Source: Kitasatospora humi (GTDB lineage Bacteria > Actinomycetota > Actinomycetes > Streptomycetales > Streptomycetaceae). From it: a DNA stretch of 64,000 nt. The stretch lies in contig NZ_JAJJPA010000012.1 of assembly GCF_020907985.1 (NCBI RefSeq), forward strand, positions 99,181 through 163,180. The letters are read 5' to 3'. Shown in pieces: positions 8,033 to 17,114 of the stretch. A program made the translations under genes and the position numbers. Each line of letters starts with the position of its first letter. Position 1 is the first letter of the stretch. Below the pieces are notes generated by a model. That model did no database searches and was not told the origin of the DNA. It saw only the letters and a program-made list of their open reading frames with translations.

Positions 8033-9055
8033 TCAGACCTGGCCGGCCTTCTCCAGCGCCGAGCAGCAGGTGTTGACCAGCAGGCGGGTCACCACGTATG
8101 GGTCGACGTTGGCGTTCGGGCGACGGTCCTCGATGTAGCCCTTCTTCTCCACCTCGACCTGCCACGGGATGCGGACCGAGGCGCCGCGGTCCGAGACGCC
8201 GTAGGAGTAGACGTTCCACGGGGCGGTCTCGTGCTTGCCGGTCAGGCGGGACTGGATGTCGTCACCGTACTGGTTGACGTGCTCCATGACCTTCTCCTGC
8301 GACTCGCCGAGCGACTCGCAGGCGGTGATGATCGCGTCGTAGCCCTCGCGCATCGCCTTGGTGGAGAAGTTGGTGTGGGCACCCGCGCCGTTCCAGTCGC
8401 CACGGGCCGGCTTGGCGTCCAGGGTGGCGTCGATGCCGAACTCCTCGGCGGTGCGGTAGAGCAGGTAGCGAGCGACCCACAGGTCGTCGGAGACCTCCAG
8501 CGGGCCGACCGGGCCGATCTGGAACTCCCACTGGCCGGGCATGACCTCGGCGTTGATGCCGCAGATGGCCAGGCCGGCGGCGATGCAGCGGTCCAGGTGC
8601 AGCTCGACGATCTCGCGGCCGAAGACCTCCTCGGCGCCGACGCCGCAGTAGTAGCCGCCCTGCGGGGCCGGGAAGCCGCCCTCGGGGAAGCCGAGCGGGC
8701 GGGAGCCCTTGAAGAAGGTGTACTCCTGCTCGATGCCGAAGATCGACTCCTGGGCGGCGAACTGCTCGGCGATCGGGCGCAGCAGGGCGCGGGTGTTCGA
8801 CGGGTGGGGGGTGCCGTCCGTCTCCATGACCTCGCAGAGCACCAGGATGTGCTCGCCGCCGCGGATCGGGTCCGGGTAGACCTTGACCGGCTGCAGCACC
8901 CGGTCCGAGGCGTGGCCCTCGGCCTGGTTGGTCGACGAGCCGTCGAAGCCCCAGGTCGGAACGGTGTCCGCGGACTTCAGAACCCGAGTCTTGGAGCGGA
9001 GCTTGGCGGTCGGCTTGGTGCCGTCGATCCAGATGTACTCGGCCTTGATAGCCAC
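8033..9055 (-). CDS. glnII: Glutamine synthetase type II
   Basis: ATP-dependent synthesis of glutamine from glutamate and ammonium; the eukaryote-like GSII found in Streptomyces and rhizobia. 340 residues, family length. The family start is VAIKAEYIWIDGTKPTAKLR, so GTG 9055 is chosen over the longer frame to 9103; GAGG is upstream. Visible signatures include GFDGSST, GIEQEYTFF (metal-binding Glu) and GAGAHTNFSTKAMR. Expression is probably under GlnR through the site at 9110-9147. Confidence 0.96.
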   Translation of the reverse strand: MAIKAEYIWIDGTKPTAKLRSKTRVLKSADTVPTWGFDGSSTNQAEGHASDRVLQPVKVYPDPIRGGEHILVLCEVMETDGTPHPSNTRALLRPIAEQFAAQESIFGIEQEYTFFKGSRPLGFPEGGFPAPQGGYYCGVGAEEVFGREIVELHLDRCIAAGLAICGINAEVMPGQWEFQIGPVGPLEVSDDLWVARYLLYRTAEEFGIDATLDAKPARGDWNGAGAHTNFSTKAMREGYDAIITACESLGESQEKVMEHVNQYGDDIQSRLTGKHETAPWNVYSYGVSDRGASVRIPWQVEVEKKGYIEDRRPNANVDPYVVTRLLVNTCCSALEKAGQV

Positions 9056-9109
9056 GGGGTTACCTCGCGTGCCTCGGTGGTGGGTGCTCCGGTAATGTCG
9101 CAAGCCGCC

Positions 9110-9147
9110 GTTTCCCGGGTGTTCCTCTTATGTAACCGGCATGTGAA
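9110..9147 (-). promoter_or_regulatory. GlnR-type operator upstream of glnII
   Basis: Read on the minus strand there are four 5-base boxes at an exact 11-base period: TTCAC, GTTAC, GGAAC, GAAAC, each separated by 6 bases. This is the gTnAc-n6-GaAAc arrangement described for streptomycete GlnR sites. It ends 54 bases before the glnII start codon. The assignment rests on pattern and position. Confidence 0.75.
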
Positions 9148-9251
9148 CCAACCGTCCGCGTTCGCCGCCTCACGCAGTGCGAGCGGAGGCGTCGATGAAC
9201 GCAGGTCAGGGGCGGTCCTGACCTGCGTTCCGGGTCGGCGGGAAAGGGGCG

Positions 9252-10241
9252 TCAGCCGCTCTTGGTGCCGAAAGCCACCAGCGCGCGCCGGGGCAGGACC
9301 GCTGTCCAGGACTGCTCCCGCGCGCTGTAGTGCACAGAGAACGCCTCGCCCGGGTAGCGGAAGACGGACTTGGCGCGTTCGACGACCCAGCGGTCGGCTT
9401 CGGCGCCCTGGGATTCCTGGATCTTCACGAGGCCGTACATGTCCGCCAGGTAGCGGCCCAGCTCCAGCTCGGCCTGCTCCGCGGTGGGCGCCACGGCCAC
9501 GTAGGGGTCGGCCATGTCGACGACGTCCACCTGCGGGAACCCGGCGTCGGTCAGGTAGCCCCCGATCTCCTCCCGGGTGAAGTGGTCGAACTTGTGGCCC
9601 GTGACGGAGTACGGGTCGACCACGTCCGCGAACCACGTGTCCATGGGCGATCCGGTCTGGAAGTCGTGCAGCACCATGATGCCGCCGGGCCGCAGCACGC
9701 GGTGGGACTCCCGGGCCAGTTCGGGGCGGTCCTGCGGCGCGATGTGGTGCGATCCGTACGCGACCAGCACCCCCTCGACCGAGCAGTCGCGCTGGAGCAG
9801 GCGGTCGGCCCGCTGCAGCAGGGCCGGGAAGTTCGCCTCCCAGGCGGCACGGACCATGTACGGGGAGGCATCGCAGGTGAGGACCTCGACGTCGGCCAGG
9901 CACAGGGCCGAGGCGACGCGCTGGACCAGCCCGTCACCGCCGAGGACGTCGACCACCGTCTTGCTCGGCGCCCCGCTGCCCGCCCGGATGTAGCCGAGCA
10001 ACTGCTCGATCCCCCGGGCGCGTGCCCGCATGTTCCGTGCCTGCGCGCGCACGTAGGACTCGCCGCGCCCGCCGCTGCCGGCGTCGCCGAAGTCGTCCCC
10101 GAGCGGCATGAGCGCCTCGTAGTCGCCGGCCCAGAGCCGGGCGCGTTCGACGTCGAGCCGTTGGTACAGGTCGGGGAAGTCGCGACTGATGCGGCCGAGA
10201 TGCCGCTCCATCTCGGCGCTGGTGAAACGCGTCCCGGTCAT
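9252..10241 (-). CDS. Class I SAM-dependent methyltransferase
   Basis: 329 residues, last gene of the minus-strand operon that begins with the ATP-grasp gene at 15498. A Rossmann SAM-binding motif is at VVDVLGGDGLVQRVA, followed by an acidic-loop segment VEVLTCDAS and a motif-III-like ESHRVLRPGGIMVLHDF. ATG 10241 with AGGTGAG upstream is preferred; an in-frame GTG at 10256 would overlap the peptidase stop. The N-terminal ~90 residues are helical and resemble no named domain I can identify. Its acceptor (N, O or C) is unknown; in context it should act on the cluster product or its peptide. Confidence 0.8.
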   Translation of the reverse strand: MTGTRFTSAEMERHLGRISRDFPDLYQRLDVERARLWAGDYEALMPLGDDFGDAGSGGRGESYVRAQARNMRARARGIEQLLGYIRAGSGAPSKTVVDVLGGDGLVQRVASALCLADVEVLTCDASPYMVRAAWEANFPALLQRADRLLQRDCSVEGVLVAYGSHHIAPQDRPELARESHRVLRPGGIMVLHDFQTGSPMDTWFADVVDPYSVTGHKFDHFTREEIGGYLTDAGFPQVDVVDMADPYVAVAPTAEQAELELGRYLADMYGLVKIQESQGAEADRWVVERAKSVFRYPGEAFSVHYSAREQSWTAVLPRRALVAFGTKSG

Positions 10242-10248
10242 GTTGTGA

Positions 10249-11619
10249 TCACTCACCTGTCGTGTCGGTTGTCCGGCCGCCGGCACCGCCCGCGAGGAAC
10301 AACGCGAGTGCCAGGGCCATCCGTTCGATCTCCGAGGGGTCCACGCTCTCGTTGGGGGCGTGGATGAGGCAGCGCGGTTCCTCGACCCCGATGAGGACGA
10401 TCTCCGCGTCCGGAAGGCTCTCCTGCAGGGCGACGCACACCGGAATCGAGCCGCCCTGCCCTGCCGTGGTCATCGCCCGGCCGAACGCCTGCTCCATGGA
10501 CGCGGCCAGCAGGGCGTACGCCGGGCCGTCGGTCCTGGACCGGAACGGCTGGCTGCGCTTGACCTCGTCGAACCGCACCTCGACGTTCCACGGGGCGCTG
10601 GACTCCAGGTGCTTCCGCAGCGCCTGCCAGACCACGTCGACGTCCGATCCGTGGGGCACCCGCACGTTGAGCCTGGCACGCACCGAGCCCTGGACCGCGG
10701 GCGCCGAGACCGCGACCCCCGGGCAGTCGATGCCGACCACGGTCAGGGCGTGCCGCGCCCACAGCATGTCGGCGATGGCGCCGGTGCCGGCGAGGGCGAC
10801 CCCGGGCAGCAGCTTGGCGTCGCGGCGGTACCGCTCCTCGGGGTAGGCGACGCCGCCCCACTCCCCGGTGTCCTCGATGCCGGGGATCGTGGTGTCCCCG
10901 TCGGCGGAGTGCAGCGGGGCGAGCATGGCGATCAGCGCGTTCAGCGGATCCGGGGTCGGGCCGCCGAAGGTCCCGCAGTGCACCGGGCTGGAGAGCGCGC
11001 TCACCGTCATGGTCACGTGCAGGGCGCCCCGCAGATCGGTCGTGGCCGTGGGCAGGCCGATCTCGGCGTTGCCGGTGTCGCAGACGATGACCGCGTCGGC
11101 CTGGAACAGGTCGGGGCGCCGGCGCACCAGCGCCGCCAGTCCGCCGGTGCTCTGCTCCTCGGACCCCTCCGACACGAACTTCACCCCCACTCGGAGGTCG
11201 TCAGCCAGCGCGCGGAGGGCCGTCAACTGCATGACGATGTTGCCCTTGCAGTCCGCCGCCCCGCGCCCGTACCAACGCCCGTCCCGTTCGGTGAGCGCCC
11301 AGGGCGGTGTCTGCCACGCCCCTTCGTCCAGCGGCGGCTGCACGTCGTAGTGGCTGTAGAGCAGAACGGTCGGCGAGCCCGGCGGGCCGGGCCGGTGCCC
11401 CAGGACCGCCTTGCTCCCGTCGCTGGTCTCCACCAGCCGCACGTCGGCGAACCCCTCGGACGCGAACATCCGCGCGACCGCCTCGGCGGCCTTGTCGCAC
11501 TCCTCGGGCGGGAACTGCCCGCCACCGGCCACCGAGCGGTAGGCGACCAGGGTTTCCAGATCATCCCATGCCCTGGCCATCATGCCGTTGACGCGTGTGC
11601 TGATTTCCTCGACTCGCAC
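10249..11619 (-). CDS. M20-family metallopeptidase (dipeptidase-like)
   Basis: 456 residues, cytosolic di-zinc peptidase of the CNDP/dipeptidase branch. Ligand and catalytic signatures in order: LLYSHYDVQP (His, Asp), YGRGAADCKGN (bridging Asp), SEGSEEQSTGG (general-base Glu and a ligand Glu), CDTGNAE (Asp), and a final His in LIHAPNES. The dimerisation/lid insert lies between about residues 195 and 310. GTG start with AGGAGAT. It is seven bases from the methyltransferase and 70 bases after the MFS gene. In this operon it may trim or release a ligated dipeptide or peptide product, comparable in principle to LysK/ArgE-like M20 enzymes, but this is inference. Confidence 0.87.
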   Translation of the reverse strand: MRVEEISTRVNGMMARAWDDLETLVAYRSVAGGGQFPPEECDKAAEAVARMFASEGFADVRLVETSDGSKAVLGHRPGPPGSPTVLLYSHYDVQPPLDEGAWQTPPWALTERDGRWYGRGAADCKGNIVMQLTALRALADDLRVGVKFVSEGSEEQSTGGLAALVRRRPDLFQADAVIVCDTGNAEIGLPTATTDLRGALHVTMTVSALSSPVHCGTFGGPTPDPLNALIAMLAPLHSADGDTTIPGIEDTGEWGGVAYPEERYRRDAKLLPGVALAGTGAIADMLWARHALTVVGIDCPGVAVSAPAVQGSVRARLNVRVPHGSDVDVVWQALRKHLESSAPWNVEVRFDEVKRSQPFRSRTDGPAYALLAASMEQAFGRAMTTAGQGGSIPVCVALQESLPDAEIVLIGVEEPRCLIHAPNESVDPSEIERMALALALFLAGGAGGRTTDTTGE

Positions 11620-11689
11620 GTGATCTCCTGGTGTGTGGCCCTCGGCCGGGCCGGTGACCGATCTGTCTGGCGGTTCCCCGAACGCGGCG

Positions 11690-12973
11690 TCACGCCGCCC
11701 TTCCGGCGGCCTCGCGCCGCTTGAGCTCGGTGGCGAAGTAGGAGCGTCCGAGGCGTACGCCGATCGCCGGGCCGACTCCGAGGAGCGCGAGGACGACCCA
11801 GAACGCGGGCAGTGCCCCGTGGTTGGCGGCCAGGTCGAACCCGCCGCCGATCAGGCCCCCCAGCATCCCGCCGAGACCCCACGCCATGGTGGAGTACCCG
11901 AGGTACATGCCGAGGCAGCCCGGTGGGGCGAGGCCGGCGACGTTGGCGTCCACCACTCCGCAGAACAGGGACTCGCCGACGGACGTCACCAGGACGGCGG
12001 CGACGATGGGCCCGAGCCCGCTGAACGCGCAGATCAGCCAGCCCCCGCCGAGCACCACCCCGGAGAGCGCCAGGATGTCCAGGCGCCCGATCGTGCCGCG
12101 CCGGTCGACCCGGGAGCCGATCAGGGTGACGGTGATCATCACCGCCACGGCGTTGGCCGAGGTCAGGTAGCCGGCCAGGTCGGGGGAGAGCCCCTGGTGC
12201 ACGATGGTCAGCGGCAGCGCGACCGGGTACTGGGTGATCAGGAACCAGCCCCCGACGGCCAGCCCGCAGTACAGCATCAGCGGACGGTCGCGCAGGCCGA
12301 CGACCATGGCGTCGAGGCGGATCGCTCCGATGGGCGGCACGGGCATCCCGCGCAGCAGGACCATCGTCGCGGCGGAGAACGCCAGGTGCAGGGCGGCCGC
12401 GACGGCGAATCCGATCCAGATGACGTGGCCGGCCACCAGCGCCGTGCCGATCAGCGGCCCGATCAGCGCCGCCCCGTTGATGGAGACGTAGTACCGGCTC
12501 AGGTTGGCCGCGATGCCGCCGGCCTTGCTGGCCGCCACCAGACTGCGCGACCCGTTGTTGTTCAACGAACCGCCCGAGCCCAGCAAGGCGATCGCGATCG
12601 CCCACAACCAGAAGGACCGTCCGATCACCGGAAAGGCCAGATAGGCCGCCGCCTCGATGAGGAGTCCCAGGGTGAGCACCCGGGAGGCTCCGAAACGGTC
12701 GCTCGCCCAGCCCGCCAGGACCCCGATCCCGCGCCGGGTGAACTGCAGGACGGCGAAGAGGATGCCGGCCTGGAAGCTGCTGAACCCGTCGCTCCGGGTC
12801 AGGTAGATGGCGAGGAAGGGGATGACCATGAAGAACCCGATGTTCGTCATGAACCGCCCCAGGATCACCACGTACGCCGGGCCCTTGCCCTCGGCGAACT
12901 CCGTCCGGTCGACCGGACGGGACGCCTCCTCCACGATGCGGCCGGTGCCCGGCGATCCGCTACCCCTCGTCAT
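11690..12973 (-). CDS. MFS transporter
   Basis: 427-residue polytopic membrane protein with about 12 transmembrane helices and the MFS loop 2-3 signature (GWASDRFGASRVL). The start is ATG 12973, which overlaps the end of the upstream ATP-grasp gene by 14 bases and has GAGGTGG before it; the longer open frame is out-of-phase read-through of that gene. Best explained as exporter of, and perhaps self-protection against, the cluster product. Confidence 0.87.
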   Translation of the reverse strand: MTRGSGSPGTGRIVEEASRPVDRTEFAEGKGPAYVVILGRFMTNIGFFMVIPFLAIYLTRSDGFSSFQAGILFAVLQFTRRGIGVLAGWASDRFGASRVLTLGLLIEAAAYLAFPVIGRSFWLWAIAIALLGSGGSLNNNGSRSLVAASKAGGIAANLSRYYVSINGAALIGPLIGTALVAGHVIWIGFAVAAALHLAFSAATMVLLRGMPVPPIGAIRLDAMVVGLRDRPLMLYCGLAVGGWFLITQYPVALPLTIVHQGLSPDLAGYLTSANAVAVMITVTLIGSRVDRRGTIGRLDILALSGVVLGGGWLICAFSGLGPIVAAVLVTSVGESLFCGVVDANVAGLAPPGCLGMYLGYSTMAWGLGGMLGGLIGGGFDLAANHGALPAFWVVLALLGVGPAIGVRLGRSYFATELKRREAAGRAA

Positions 12974-14261
12974 CGGCCACCTCGCCTGCCTCCCCCGGCG
13001 CGGTACGGACCGTGATGCGGGCGGCCGCGGCATCCGCAGCCTGCCGCGCCGAGCGGGTGTCGGGCCCGGCCGCCAGGACGTAGCCGATCCGGTTCCAGGA
13101 GTCGCCGAGGGGTTTGACCACGTCACCCGGCCCGCACAGCTCACTCGCCCGGATCACGCCGTCGACCGCGAGGGCGTCCGCCAGTCCCGCCACCGAGCTG
13201 ACCCGGCCCGGCTGCGCCGTCAGGTAGCGGATCGCCGCTCCCCGGTCCGGTCCCGTGCGCTCCGCGGGGGTCTCGCCGAAGGCCAGCGTGGTCACGGCTC
13301 CGGAGAGCATGTCGACCCCGGTCGCCAGTTCCACCAACTCCCATATCTGGTCGCCGCCGTGACGGGCGTTGATCTCGATGACGGTGGCCGTGCTGCCGTC
13401 CTCGGCCAGCATCACCTCCGTGTGGCCCGGGCCCCAGGTGTACCCGATGGCGTCCAGCGCGCCGAGCACGGCCGCGGTGACCGCCAGGTACTCGTGGTCC
13501 GCCAGTTCGGCCGGCAGTTCATGGCCGAGTTCCACGAAGTGCGGTGCTCCCGAGGTGTGCTTGCGGGTCACCGCGAGCACACTGTGCTTGCCCTCGGCAC
13601 TGAGCGTCTCCACGCTGAACTCCCGGCCGGTGAGGAACTCCTCGGCCAGCACCACCACCGGCGACGCATCGGCGGACCAGCCCCAGGCCCCGGTCGAGCC
13701 CGTGCTCCACGCCCAGCCCGCGGCGAGCTCGGCCGGATCGCGGACCAGGAAGACGCCCGTACCGCCGTTGCCGTTCACCGGCTTGAGGATCATGCCGGTG
13801 GGGCAGCCGCGCAGGAACCGCTCGGCGTCCTCGATGCCGGCGCAGACCCGGTGCGCGGTCGTGCTGATGCCCCGTTCGGCCAGTAACCGCCGCATCGCGG
13901 CCTTGTCCTGCGTGTACCGGAGTGTCGAGGTGGCGTTGCCGCGCACCCCCAGCTCCGACGCGACCGCACTCACCGGCAGCAACGAGAGCTCGGTCAGCCC
14001 GAGGACCGCGTCGAGGGGCCGCCAGGCGTGGATCTCGCGTGCCACCGCCAGGAGTTCGGCGGTGTCGGTGAAGTCCGCGTCGACCACGCGCAGGGCGACG
14101 GACGACTCGAGCGCCCGGTCGCCGCCCGGGCGGTGCACGATGGTGAACGCGATCGGGAGGCCGATGAACTTGGCCAGGACGTCGGAACGCGGGCAGACCA
14201 GCAGCAGGTGGGGGATGGCGGCCTCAGACCGAGCGGGGGCGGCTGTCGATGTTGGTTGCAT
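12960..14261 (-). CDS. ATP-grasp ligase (second in operon)
   Basis: Carboxylate-amine ligase of the L-amino-acid-ligase type, 433 residues. The central ATP-grasp fold shows the phosphate-clamp strand MILKPVNGNGGTGVFLV, the adenine-region segment VVLAEEFLTGREFSVETLS and the Mg/ATP motif VIEINARHGGDQ near residue 330. ATG 14261 with GAGAGG upstream is chosen; it overlaps the preceding ATP-grasp gene by 38 bases, showing tight coupling. Such enzymes activate a carboxylate as acyl phosphate and join it to an amine. The substrate is not predictable; the 18-residue peptide encoded at 17115 is a candidate partner. Confidence 0.86.
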   Translation of the reverse strand: MQPTSTAAPARSEAAIPHLLLVCPRSDVLAKFIGLPIAFTIVHRPGGDRALESSVALRVVDADFTDTAELLAVAREIHAWRPLDAVLGLTELSLLPVSAVASELGVRGNATSTLRYTQDKAAMRRLLAERGISTTAHRVCAGIEDAERFLRGCPTGMILKPVNGNGGTGVFLVRDPAELAAGWAWSTGSTGAWGWSADASPVVVLAEEFLTGREFSVETLSAEGKHSVLAVTRKHTSGAPHFVELGHELPAELADHEYLAVTAAVLGALDAIGYTWGPGHTEVMLAEDGSTATVIEINARHGGDQIWELVELATGVDMLSGAVTTLAFGETPAERTGPDRGAAIRYLTAQPGRVSSVAGLADALAVDGVIRASELCGPGDVVKPLGDSWNRIGYVLAAGPDTRSARQAADAAAARITVRTAPGEAGEVADDEG

Positions 14262-15498
14262 TCCAGATCCTCTCCAGTTCCCGAATCCGGGCCGAGTCCG
14301 CCTCGATCGCCGCCCAGTCAGCTGCGCCCTGGATGACCCAACCAAGGCTCGTGGTGACGTCGTTGGTCATCGGCACGCTTCTCCCGTCAGGCGGGATGGA
14401 CATCCGGTAGACCGTCGGCAGGTCCTGGATCGCCTGCAGGATGTCCATCCTTCGCACCGGGCCCTCGAAGTCCGCACACAGCCACAACGTCCGCACCTGC
14501 TGGACCAGTTCGAAGCCCGGGGTGAACTCGTTGTCCAGCAGGTGGCGCACGGTGCGGTGGATCTGGTTGTCGCCGGTCGCCAGCCTGCCGGAGATCATCA
14601 TGCAGCTGCCCGAGTAGCGGGCGGCCAGTTCGACCAGGCGCGGGCCCTCGGCGGTCATGATCACCTCGGCGTGCGTGGACCCGTTGCGGATGCCGACGGC
14701 GTCCGCGGCGCGTTTGGTGTACTCCGCGAGCACGGCCACGTCCGGGTGGTCCGGCGGCAGGAAGTCGGCCACGTCGTATATCCCGATGCGCGGGCCCCGG
14801 TCGTGCTTGGCGTAGATGCAGGTGTCGACCAGCCCGTGCTGCCCGTCCACGGAGTAGAGGTCCACGATGTACTCGGGCCCCTCCAGGAACTCCTGCACGA
14901 TGACCGTGTCATTGCGCAGACTGAATCCGTTGACCTGGCCGAGTATGGCGTCGAAGTACCCCCGCCAGTCCCCGCCGGCCTCCACCAGGTGCACGTTGTC
15001 CGTTCCGGCGCTGGCGGGGGGTTTGACGATCAGCCGCTTGCCGGACAGTCCGCTGTCCTCGATCCACCGGGCCACCACCGCCGGGTCGTCCGTCGAGAGC
15101 GTCTTGGGAGCCGGCACTCCGGCGCGTTCCAGCGCCCGGATCATCTCGCCCTTGTCCCGCTGGGCCGGGGCGCTCCCCTTCACGTTCCCCGACTCGGGCA
15201 TCAGGATCTCGACGAGTTCCGCGGCGAGTTCCACTCCTCTTTCGTTCCCGGCGACGATGCCGATCGGGTCGTAGCCCCGGACGATGTCCACCAGCTTGCC
15301 GAGGTCGCCGTCGTGGAAATGCACCGCCTCGAAGTCGTCCGGGTGCCAGCTGGACTTCTTGATGAATTTCTCCAGCGGCGCCGGCGTGCTCATCACGGTG
15401 ACCGGCAGGATCCCCCTGGCCCGGAAAGCGCTGGCGAACGCCCGGTCCTCGCCGTCCTGCAGGTGGTAACCGTCGACAATGACAACGTAGCGCTGCAT
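14224..15498 (-). CDS. ATP-grasp ligase (first in operon)
   Basis: 424 residues, first gene of the minus-strand operon. The ATP-grasp motifs are RLIVKPPASAGTDNVHLV, VIVQEFLEGPEYIVDLYS and a metal/ATP motif RLVELAARYSGS, where ELAAR replaces the EINAR of its neighbour. The start at ATG 15498 is fixed by GGAGGAAG six bases upstream. It is only distantly similar to the other ATP-grasp protein, so this is not a simple recent tandem duplication. The N-terminal ~120 residues (VVIVDGYHLQDGED...) form the usual PreATP-grasp domain. Probably ligates an amino acid or a peptide carboxylate; the order of the two reactions is unknown. Confidence 0.86.
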   Translation of the reverse strand: MQRYVVIVDGYHLQDGEDRAFASAFRARGILPVTVMSTPAPLEKFIKKSSWHPDDFEAVHFHDGDLGKLVDIVRGYDPIGIVAGNERGVELAAELVEILMPESGNVKGSAPAQRDKGEMIRALERAGVPAPKTLSTDDPAVVARWIEDSGLSGKRLIVKPPASAGTDNVHLVEAGGDWRGYFDAILGQVNGFSLRNDTVIVQEFLEGPEYIVDLYSVDGQHGLVDTCIYAKHDRGPRIGIYDVADFLPPDHPDVAVLAEYTKRAADAVGIRNGSTHAEVIMTAEGPRLVELAARYSGSCMMISGRLATGDNQIHRTVRHLLDNEFTPGFELVQQVRTLWLCADFEGPVRRMDILQAIQDLPTVYRMSIPPDGRSVPMTNDVTTSLGWVIQGAADWAAIEADSARIRELERIWNATNIDSRPRSV

Positions 15499-15978
15499 TC
15501 TTCCTCCAAGCGCCGCACGGGAACACCGGCCCCGAGCCCCGTTCCGAACACCGGATCGGCTCTCTCCGGCAGCCAGTCTGTGCAACCGGGCACTTGATCC
15601 GACAGTGACAATGCCGACCGATAACCTCGATTTCCTGCCAGCGGCGTGCCGCCGGGCGGCGCGGGGCCGGGAGCGTTCGACGGGTCCGGCGGTCGCGCGG
15701 ACGGGCCGGCCGGGCGGTGCCGGGGCCGAGCCCGGTGACCGTGCCCCGGTCGGTTGGTGTGCGGCGGTGCGGCGGATCGCCGGGGAGGCGGTGCCGATCC
15801 GAGGGGCGGCCGGCCCGGCGGGACGGCCGGTGGCAGCCGGGGAACTCCGGGAACCGCGCTGAGGCGATAGGCCCAGACCCGTCCCAGGGACCATCGTCCT
15901 ATAGCCGTCATCGGCCTCCGGGAGCCACAGTGGTGAACGCGGCGAAGGAAAGTCGCCAAAGTGGTTACGGGAGGCGTC
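15499..15978. promoter_or_regulatory. Divergent control region of the cluster
   Basis: About 480 bp without a credible gene between the two divergent operons. It must hold both promoters. A short plus-strand frame here (15605-15862) is Ala/Arg/Gly-rich with no ribosome site. I see no clear inverted repeat or -10/-35 pair that I would assign. Confidence 0.5.
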
Positions 15979-17049
15979 ATGTCGGCAGAGATTTCCATCG
16001 ATCCAGGGCGGTTCAGCCAATTCGGTGCAGCCACCGGCAGTACCTTCTGCCTGGTCACCAACCCCGAGCTGGTGGAGCAGATCGAAGTCCTGGAAACCGC
16101 CCCCTACCGTCGCTTCCTCACTGTTCCGATGGGCGCCGGAGACCGCTTCGAGGACCTTCTCGAGAAGAGCATTCCGGAGCCGGCGCACGTTCTGGTGATC
16201 TCGCCGCACCGGTTTTTCGCATCGCCCGACCCGGAACTCGTGGGGCAGCGGAAGATCATGGGCATGGCGTGCAATTCCACGCCCACCTCGCTCGCCGAGA
16301 TCCGGCACTTCCTCGGCATCATGGAGCGGACCTCGGCCGCCGAGCAGGCGGCGTTCTGCGACACCTTCTTCGAGATCGCCGAGGAGAGCGAGCACCTGGC
16401 GTACGTCGACCCGGAGCACGGGACCCGCGCGGTGCTCGACCACCTGCGCGACGGCCTGGTGTGGAACCAGCAGGCCGGGCCGCTGGACTGGGGCGACCAG
16501 CAGATCGTGCCGTCCGGCGAGATCAGCGTGCTGCCGGTGGAGATCAGGGAGTTCGACGAGGCACTGAAGCTGCCGCTGGAGGGCGAGATCACCCTGCGCG
16601 GGTACCCGATCCTGCACAACGGGACCCCCTCGTTCTCCCGTGCCGACCAGGCCCGCATCCACTCCCGCCTGGCGGCGATGCAGCACCACGCGATCAAGGC
16701 GACCGTCGAGGACGGCAGGATCACCAGGCTGCAGGCGCTGCACCCGGGGGCCGCACCCGCCGTGGACATGCTGGAGCAGATGTTCGCGGTGGACTCCCGC
16801 TACCGCATCGTCTGGGAGATCGGCCACGCCCTCAACACCGCGCTGGACATCCTGCCCGGCAACCACGCCATGAACGAGGTGTACGGCGGCACCGAAGGCT
16901 GCCTGCACTACGGGCTCGGCCTCACCCCGTACACCCAGTACCACCTGGACATCATTTCGCCCGACACGCGCGTCCTGAGCAGCAACGGCACCGCGCTGAT
17001 CGGCCACCTGGACCACCCGACGGTGGAGCGGGTCGTGGCTGCCGACTGA
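15979..17049 (+). CDS. M29 aminopeptidase/NicX-fold metalloprotein, metal site intact
   Basis: 356 residues; ATG 15979 with GGGAGG upstream. Its C-terminal half follows the layout of M29 (AmpS/AmpT) aminopeptidases and of the iron dioxygenase NicX: E181 in VPSGE, E280 in WEIGH, E300 in MNEVYGG, H310 in GCLHYGLG, and H322/D324 in YHLDI. In AmpT these positions bind two metals; in NicX the His/His-x-Asp set binds Fe(II). The length is closer to NicX than to typical M29 peptidases. A motif VWNQQAGPLD (161-170) is shared with the paralogue at 17245. First gene of the central operon, directly before the 18-residue peptide. Peptidase and oxygenase are both possible; the family placement is from motifs only. 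Confidence 0.65.
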   Translation: MSAEISIDPGRFSQFGAATGSTFCLVTNPELVEQIEVLETAPYRRFLTVPMGAGDRFEDLLEKSIPEPAHVLVISPHRFFASPDPELVGQRKIMGMACNSTPTSLAEIRHFLGIMERTSAAEQAAFCDTFFEIAEESEHLAYVDPEHGTRAVLDHLRDGLVWNQQAGPLDWGDQQIVPSGEISVLPVEIREFDEALKLPLEGEITLRGYPILHNGTPSFSRADQARIHSRLAAMQHHAIKATVEDGRITRLQALHPGAAPAVDMLEQMFAVDSRYRIVWEIGHALNTALDILPGNHAMNEVYGGTEGCLHYGLGLTPYTQYHLDIISPDTRVLSSNGTALIGHLDHPTVERVVAAD

Positions 17050-17114
17050 GCAGCCGCCCCGCCGACCGTTCCGGGTGCACGCATGTTCCGTCCGACCGAC
17101 AGGAGGTGACTGCC

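Noticed and set aside
15605..15862. 85-residue frame in the divergent control region as a second small gene
   Set aside because: No ribosome site and Arg/Ala/Gly-rich composition; the region is better explained as promoters.
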